Source: Hyalella azteca (taxonomy: Eukaryota; Arthropoda; Malacostraca; Amphipoda; Hyalellidae). Taken from it: a stretch of DNA of 64,000 nt. The DNA is taken from the NCBI RefSeq assembly GCF_000764305.2, contig NW_025937404.1:367219-431218 (forward strand), given 5' to 3'. Position 1 is the first letter of the stretch; every line of letters begins with the position of its first letter. This document shows positions 56,995 through 64,000 of this stretch, piece after piece. Under the pieces are notes generated by a model, which had not been told where the DNA came from, made no database searches, and saw only the letters and a program-made list of their open reading frames with translations. The translations under genes were made by a program, and so were the position numbers.

Positions 56995-57645
56995 TATCCC
57001 CAATACCAACTCTCTACCTAAATGTGGCTATCTTGTATATAAATTTATATTTTTTGGGGATTTCTGTCGCCGATGCTCAATTTTATAATTTTATATTCCT
57101 CATGCTCTTTCTGTACCTTAACATTTGGCCAAGTTATCATAAACCATGTTTTATTTTATTAGTTTTCTCTTCTATTTATATTCATTGTTATTAATATTAT
57201 TACTATTAATTATTATTATTTTTATTCTTTTGCATTTGTTTATGTTCTTTTTGCTGTTAATATTCTTGTACCAATTTTTTTTCTTTTATTTATGTGTGTG
57301 TGTTCTCTCTCTGTTTCAGATTTTCATTTTCAACTGTTAGGTATTAATTGAACCCAATTTGGGGAAGGGGCTTTATGGACTAGCTTCCAGTGCTCCTATA
57401 AGAATAAATGAGAAAGAAAGAGTTGAGCTTGAGCTCGCCTTTATGTTTGCACTGATAAGGCTACAACTTATGAAATCAATTAATTGATCATAAGCTATAA
57501 ATTTTTCAGAAACTTTCCTACATACTGGGAATTAAAATATAAGTGTGAATAGTTGTTTATTTAAAACAAGACGAAAGTCAGTCCAAGTCCTTGAAAGTTG
57601 AAATCAATTGTGTCTTAGTGTTAATTTAAATTGGGAAAATAGTTA
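56995..57645 (+). other. Immediate upstream region of MDN1
   Basis: T-rich low-complexity (57145-57320) and a GGGGAAGGGGCTTTATGGAC string at 57361. No TATA box or initiator can be assigned, but the MDN1 promoter or 5' UTR must be here or further upstream. Confidence 0.35.
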
Positions 57646-57648
57646 CCA

Positions 57649-60600
57649 ATGGAGTCTTCAGGTGCATTTTTGAAGCAAGTGAATGCCCTCAAATCTTTCT
57701 CATCTTGTCAAGAATTTTTTAAAGGAATAAGTAAAGAGGTAAGTTATGAAACTTTTCACAACCAGGACCTGAGGCTGATTTGTTTATTTTGGCATTGAAG
57801 AGGTTGTGCACTGTACCCGTAGCCCCTAGGCTGTGGAAAAACATTACCGTCAAATGGGTAATAAGGGACGGTTTTGAGCACTTTTTGTTAATAACTTCTT
57901 ACCATGAAACATTTCATAAACAAGTTTAGGCTCATTTTATAGCTCTTTGCAAGGGCTATTGAATAGCATCTTGAAAAATTTCCATATGCTATTCGTAAGG
58001 TGCCAGACGCAAAATAAAAGCGTCCCAATTTAACCCTGGGAATGGGGTAATCCGTCCGGGACACTTGAAATAAAACTAAATTTTAAAATGTTTGAAGCAT
58101 GCAGAGTGCACTCATCCATTACTAACAGTACTCTGAAGTCTTCCTCTTTCATTGTAGATGATGTAGATGTATAATAAATGACATTTTCTGTGTTTTTTAC
58201 ATGTTTATCCTTTATTGATATGATATTAACATATTCATTCATTACCATATTACTGATGTGATATTACGGTATCCATAAACATGCCATTCGGCATTTACAA
58301 TGTAATTAGTAATAAAAATAATAATAATTAGTAATTAGTACAATGTAATTAGTAGTAATTTTAACAGCTGTGCCTGTGGTCTTTTGATTATCCTTTTTGA
58401 CCTTTACAATTCAATTTAGGTACCTACTGACAGTCTCTCTAAGATAACATAAATTTTTGGCCAGACCTGTGCTTTGCTGAGGATATTTTTCCTTCTTTTT
58501 CAAAAGCAGTCATTACTTTTGAGACAGTAACTCTAAGTTCTAAAAACTTCAAGCATTTGGGAAGTTTATGACTTTCTGTCACACTAGCACCTGCTGGCTG
58601 CCAAAAGGGTACCAACAATTTGGCCTCTTTGAAAGTCAGAGAGGGCTGCCATTTATAGCTTATAGGTTAGGTTATAGATACAAAAATTTACTTAAAATAT
58701 CTGTGCAATGATAAAATATCAATTAGCAGCAAGAATGAACAATAAAACATAAAATTTTTGCATTTTTGTTGTTTATTAGGTGTTCAAAAATTACAATATA
58801 AAAATGTCAGACACTTCCCTTGTTTTGTCCAACCCCTGTACTTGATATATATTTATATATATATAATAAATCCTCTCTGTTGCTGGTCTGTGACTTGAGT
58901 ATTCTATCAACATTACTGACATTAATGATAGCTTATCACTTTCTTGTCTTGAGTTATTAAACACAATAACACCATAAAATTATTACACATATAAATATTT
59001 CATATTCTAAATTAAACAAAGGGCGTTATTTTGCAAAGAAGTTTTTAGTTTTTTATCTCTACATCATTTTCATGTTACTATTTTCATTGCAGGAACTTAT
59101 CAATGGCTCCTTCTCCAAAGCCATTCCTCTGGCATGCAATGCTCTTCTGCAGCCTGTGCTCACAAGCACAGTTGGCTCCCACCTTCGACCATGGCTGCCT
59201 GAACTTCTGCGGGTCTTAGCCTGCCATCCCATTCTGTCTACACAATTTCTAATCCAGACAACTCCTGACAGAGAAGAAGAGAAAGACAATCTAAACCTTT
59301 CAGTTACAGATGACATAGATGAGTTGGCAAGAAAGAAATCCAAAGTTTTTATAAAGCACAATGAACTGCAATCAAAGTTGGGTCTGTCTAAAAAGAAAAA
59401 GAAGAAAACTCATGAAAAGCCTTCAAGTAGTGAACAAGCAAAAACTAAACGAGATGCAGAGGAAGTAGAACCTGCAATGTCCATTAGCTCCCCTCAATAC
59501 TGCCCACTCTACCTGAAGATGCACCGCAGCCTGTGTGTGGCAGTTACGCAGCTCCTTCCAATCTCCCCACATGCTGTCTTACAGTGAGTGACACAGTGAT
59601 ACTATGTCCATTTCAATATTCATTTCTGCATTCATTCATTTTGTATGCTTTTGTATATTGTATTGTTTTTCTTGTGCACATATCTTAAAATTACATGATG
59701 AAGTAATTTGACACGTTTTGACATGAAACAAATAAAAGAATTCCATCCAATGTTGGTTGAAAAGCATCTATGAGTGGCTACTTTTTATATAAATAATTTT
59801 GTATAATTATTACACATAGTATAGAGTCAGTTTATTGAAGCGGCCTACACATGATGCTTCAAGATTTCATACCTCACGCACTTTGTACCTTGGGGGGATG
59901 ACTGTAATAGGTCTGTGTATGGCCTGCATGGTAATATGCTCCAAGAAGCTATTGGGAATCAATACTTGGGGTTAAAATTATATTGAGCACACTTCTTAAA
60001 TGTTTATCCTCATATCTGGTTGAATTATTTGGTTAATTGGCTTTTTTGGTATTTGATTTTGAAAGATTATTGCCATGGTTTGATTGTTTCTCCATAATCT
60101 CCATGTTTCAAAAATGTTTATGGAAAAAGGCATCAATTTCTTCCTATTAACTGGGAAAAATGGTAGTTTTGTTTTTATTCTTCAAATTAACCTGGTGTAT
60201 CAAGACAATTCTTGTTATAATTATAGTTTTATTTCAGGTTTATGCTGGAGTACTTTGAGAAGCATCCTCCCCCCTATGCGGGCATGCAGCAGCTGCAAAT
60301 TGGACAACAATCTCTTCCTAAGAAGCAAAAGTTCGACTTTGAAGTTACAATTCCTGACATCTCAATGGAGACTGTGCTTGAGGTCAGCCTTTAAAGATTT
60401 AAAAATAAATACCTACTGTACTCTAAAATTAAATTAGAGTAATTCATCAACCAGAGATGCCTAGAGACAATTCCTGACATCTCAATGGAGACTGTGCTTG
60501 AGGTCAGCCTTTGAAGCTTTAAAAATAAATACTGTACTCTAAAATTAAAATTAGAGTAATTCATCAACCAGAGATGCTTAGAGCCACCTGGAATGGCTTT

Positions 60601-63132
60601 AATCACTTATTAATTTGACCTTTTAGTTCAATGTAGTAATCTAAGCTTTAGGATATAGAGGTATAGGTACTTGATATTTTATTTTCATGTTTTTATAACT
60701 CACCAATGTTATCACAGTGGTTGCTGATCATCTCCGAATGGTATAGTAAAATTCATCTATATGGTACTCTTTGCCTAGATTTATCAAAATGTTGTGTATA
60801 ATCACTTAAATACAGGGCTGTCACTATAATTTTGCCCAATGTTACCCTAGGTAATTCTTACTGCCTATTTCTTAAACATGCTTTTGGCTAAGAAACATAT
60901 TTGTGTCACATCGCCTGAAGGTGTTACATGCACAAAACTGTGTTGTTTCAAAATTATTATATTAGATTGAAAAATCCTTCATTGTTAGAGTACAATGATT
61001 CTATTGTGGGGATTGGATATTTGAATCATAACACCTATAGCAATTGTAAGGAGTGTTACATTGTAATGGTGATCTGAAATAGGTAGTATTATTGATTGAT
61101 CTGCAGCTAACAATATCATCTAGTACCATTAAAATTGAGTGAAACAATTTATTGAACAAATTCAACAATTACTTGCATAAATAAGTCACACACTTGCTTG
61201 CTTGGAAAAATTCAACAATCATTTTGTTGAACAATTTAAAAAATTTAGTTTAAGCAATTTCAATTGTTTGTCAACAAAAGCTTCATGTTGCAGAGTTCTT
61301 ATCTGATGGTGCTGGCTGCGGAGAGTGAGCTAGCAGAGCTCTGGCAGTGGCAGGACCTCATTACATTTACTGCCAGCCAACAGTCAGACTTCATCAAGTG
61401 GTGAGGTTCATTTTTCTGAGTGCAGATGTCACTGGGCCAAATAGGGTCAGGATGACTCACATTTGGGCAGAATTGCATTGCTATTTGGACAATGTCTCAC
61501 TCATTTCTCTAAATGTATGCATCAGTTTTATTTTATCAACTGCTGACTTTCAGTTACAAGTACACATTTTTTTAATGGCAGTTGTTCAATTTTATTCTTT
61601 CTATCAGGTATTTGTCAAGGTTTTTTTTCAGTAGACTATTCCTATGTTGGCCCTGCTTTATGCCCTTTTCAATTAATTACTCTGGCAAACAATTTTCATG
61701 TACGCCAATGTATTGTATGTTATTGCACACTATTTACTCTGCATGTTCCATTCAGAGGAATTCATTTTGACAGCATTTTGGGTGATCTTCACAGGAATAT
61801 TGAAGTGTTTTTTCTCACGTCAAGTATTGCAAAAAGATTTTCAACTAACATATACCTACCATAGTTTGAAGTGGGTGTTTGCCATGGTATTTAATCAGTA
61901 ATTACCATTGTATTAATATAGTATTACCTGGTTTTTATATTTTTGCACTGTATTAACACCTTCAGGGTGTGCTGTGCATGTGTCGGTCTGCTGAGTGGCA
62001 TGACGGAGGCACAGAAGGAGGAGCTCACCCAGCGGCATGTCTCTACTGACGTTGCTGCAAAGTTCTCCGTCGCCTTCGCGCTGCGTCAGCAGAAACTGCA
62101 GGACAAACTGTCCAAGCTGCCTTGTGTGTGGGATGAACAGTTAACTGGTGAGTTACAAACTGCAACTGTTTAGCAAACTGTCCAAGCTGCCCTGCGTTTA
62201 ATGAACAGTTAACTGGTGAGTTACAAGCCGCAACTGCTCAGCAAACTGTCCAAGCTGCCCTTTGTTTAACAAACAGTTAACTGCTGAGTTATGTGCAGCC
62301 ACTGCAGGGCATGCCGAGCCATGGGCCATTGAAATTCTGTTGATGCTGCAGCCCATACTTGGTTACGAGTTACTGCAGTTACTTTTTTCTCTGCTGGACT
62401 AGCGTTGTAAATTATCATTGCTCTTACAACTGTCCCTGAATTGTTTGACTGTCTGAATTACCTATAAAGTTAACACTGCAGTGCTAACTGTACAGCGTGT
62501 AATCACGCTTACTATCCTCAGGTGGTGCAAAGGAAGAAGAAGTAAGAGAGGACCGCCTCCCTCTGACGATGCCTCTGAAACACACCTGCTTCGTGGGCAG
62601 GAACCTTCTGCCTCTGCACTCGTCCACTGCTAAGGTCAGGAGTGATCTTTCATCTTGGTCTTTTTATCTTTGTTTTTGGGCCTAATTCTAACTCCTGGTG
62701 TTATACAGTGCACTTTATTTCTGAGATGACTTGAGTGCAGCATTGTGTGAGGAATGCTGCGTTAGTGGCTGAGTGACGAGAGTGCAGCAATGAGTATCAA
62801 ATGCATCACGTACGAGGTCTCATACTCGCCATTCAGTTTCAAATACGTCTAATAATCATTGAGACGCATAATAAATAATTGTCTCGAAATCAATAAGGTA
62901 CCATAATCAATAAGATCGCATAATCAATAAGGTCTAACAATCTCACATTTTGCAGGTGGAGACGCAGCTGCTGCCGGTGGCGTCGACGCAGAACAACGTG
63001 TGCCGAGTCTGGGCGGGGCTGGAAGCTGCCAGACCCGTGCTGCTGGAGGGCGCCGTGGGCTGTGGCAAGACTGCCACCGTCGAGCACCTCGCCGCCCTCA
63101 CTGGCCGCACTCGACCGCCCCTCCTTACCAAG
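57649..63132 (+). CDS. MDN1: Midasin (dynein-related AAA-ATPase), N-terminal 435 codons
   Basis: Seven exons in phase: 57649-57738, 59093-59583, 60238-60382, 61294-61400, 61966-62147, 62522-62634, 62956-63132. All have GT/AG junctions. Midasin (yeast Rea1) is a ~5000-residue AAA ring protein in the nucleus that strips assembly factors from pre-60S ribosomes. Here the N-terminal domain (MESSGAFLKQVNALKSFSSC, ...) leads to MPLKHTCFVGRNLLPLHS and the first AAA unit with a Walker A EGAVGCGKTA at about residues 407-416, then LTGRTRPPLL, as in midasin. A Lys-rich segment at about residues 130-150 is a possible nuclear localisation signal. The start ATG opens exon 1. The gene is cut off: further exons lie beyond, and the sequence after 63750 may be misjoined. 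Exon 3 donor (GTCAGC) is weak. Exons 3 and 5 have duplicated ends in the introns. Confidence 0.88.
57740..59090 (+). other. MDN1 intron 1
   Basis: 1354-bp intron, no gene seen. 58830-58870 has a (TA)n-like tract. The minus-strand open reading at 58030-58248 has no recognisable domain. Confidence 0.5.
60347..60583 (+). repeat. 120-bp tandem duplication of the MDN1 exon 3 end and donor
   Basis: 60347-60466 recurs at 60467-60583. It starts ACAATTCCTGACATCTCAAT and includes the last 36 bases of exon 3, the GTCAGC donor, and about 84 bases of intron. The second copy carries a second donor and differs at a handful of positions. Confidence 0.92.
62105..62310 (+). repeat. About 70-bp triplication of the MDN1 exon 5 end and donor
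   Basis: AAACTGTCCAAGCTGCC begins copies at 62105, 62175 and 62243. Copy 1 is the true exon end with donor ACTG/GTGAGT. Copy 2 keeps an intact donor-like sequence at 62214. Copy 3 has CTGCTGAGTT, destroying it. The duplicated copies contain a frameshift relative to the exon. Confidence 0.9.
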
Positions 63133-63269
63133 GTGAGGGACCAGATATTGTAGAGGCTGGCTTGACTGGAATATTTTTTACTTAAGGCGCGAAATTTTTT
63201 CTGAGGGGAAAAATTATTCAGCACTCATCCTACAGAAGAAAAAACATCTAGACCTTTTTAAATGAACCT

Positions 63270-63749
63270 AATCGAAATCAAATAACCATTAACAACTTCC
63301 AATGATCGTTAAAACTTCGGAATCACTCTTAGCCTCAACCCAGTGACTTACGAAGTCTCGATCCAATGACCCCCCAAACTTCGATGCAATGACCTACAAA
63401 CTTTGACTCAATGGGCCTCCAACCATGACCCAATGAACATATTTAACCAGTCCCAATGATCCTAGCCCCTACTGTGACCCCAACCCAATGACGTCAAACC
63501 CTCGACACTAGAGCCCCCTGACACCAAACCCCTGACACCAAACGCCTGGCACTAGAGCCCCCCGACACTAAACCCCCTGACACTAGAGCCCTCTTACACC
63601 AAACCTCTAACACTAGAGCCCTCTGACACTAGAGCCCTCTGACACTAGAGCCCTCTGACACTAGAGCCCTCTGACACTAGAGCCCCCTAACACTAGAGCC
63701 CCCTGACACTAGAGCCCCCTGACACTAGAGCCCCCTGACACTAGAGCCC
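63270..63749 (+). repeat. Short tandem repeats, ending in a 17-bp array
   Basis: 63300-63500 repeats CAATGACC-type strings; from about 63520 the unit CTCTGACACTAGAGCCC (17 bp) recurs about 12 times to the adapter. Arrays like this are where mate-pair reads are often misplaced. Confidence 0.9.
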
Positions 63750-63785
63750 GTCTCTTATACACATCTAGATGTGTATAAGAGACAG
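63750..63785. other. Nextera mate-pair junction adapter left in the assembly
   Basis: GTCTCTTATACACATCT (63750-63766) followed directly by AGATGTGTATAAGAGACAG (63767-63785) is the transposase mosaic end in both orientations, as made by mate-pair circularisation. The left half lacks only its first two bases (CC in place of CT). It is artificial and not a genomic palindrome. Confidence 0.97.
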
Positions 63786-64000
63786 GTCTGGGAGCATGAA
63801 CCACTCGAGTCGAGTGGGAGCAACAAGTGCCACACCTCAATTAGTGGTAGTTATTCTCATTCCATTCAGAAATATTTAAACACAAATGAAAGGAAAAAAT
63901 TCAAATAAAGAATACCAGTTTGGTCAACTGTTAGATTGCCTTGAGATGGTCAGAACACTTAGTCTTGGTGTCAGGTCATAGAGACTTGACACCAAGAGAG
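63786..64000. other. Sequence of uncertain placement
   Basis: Lies to the right of the adapter, so contiguity with the rest is in doubt. It ends with a short hairpin, CTTGGTGTCAGGTC / GACTTGACACCAAG (63965-63997). No gene seen. Confidence 0.6.

Noticed and set aside
63750..63785. Perfect genomic palindrome or terminator-like hairpin
   Set aside because: It is the known Nextera mosaic end in both orientations.

Overview
This is a eukaryotic, AT-rich, intron-rich and heavily transposon-laden stretch of an invertebrate genome. An arthropod, perhaps a crustacean, is my best guess, but this rests on the general look of genes and repeats, not on a diagnostic marker. The gene models are supported by reading frames that stay in phase across GT/AG splice sites and by conserved domains.

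Four protein-coding genes can be read. (1) UQCC1 (+, 12141-15380, five exons, 300 aa), a mitochondrial complex III assembly chaperone. Its second exon is preceded by two nearly perfect tandem copies of its own 5' part. (2) An ASB1 orthologue (+, 19781-25584, six exons, 667 aa): ankyrin repeats plus a SOCS box, with a long Cys-rich N-terminal extension. (3) A secreted protein with three tandem fibrinogen C-terminal (FReD) domains (-, 35085-28557, seven exons, 1090 aa). All internal introns are in phase 2, and each domain is spread over the same three-exon pattern. (4) The first 435 codons of midasin/MDN1 (+, 57649-63132, seven exons), ending just past the first Walker A motif.

Layout: 1-12 kb is repeat-dominated (minisatellites, hAT-like MITEs, LINE remnants). 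12-15.4 kb is UQCC1. 15.4-19.7 kb holds little that is recognisable. 19.8-25.6 kb is ASB1 and 28.5-35.1 kb is the FReD gene. 37-56 kb is a nested transposon graveyard: a 4.08-kb hAT-like composite inside a MITE, two foldback structures, a Harbinger-like MITE, TTAA-flanked piggyBac-like elements, a decayed piggyBac transposase, and a LINE interrupted by several other elements. 57.6-63.1 kb is the MDN1 5' end. The genes show no sign of acting together; they look like unrelated neighbours.

Two points deserve attention. Nextera mate-pair junction adapter sequence lies at 63750-63785, so sequence to its right may not be contiguous with MDN1. Splice junctions of three different genes have been locally and tandemly duplicated, which suggests either recurrent short tandem duplication in this genome or local assembly trouble. 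The most unusual gene is the three-FReD protein, whose middle domain has lost both partners of a conserved disulfide.
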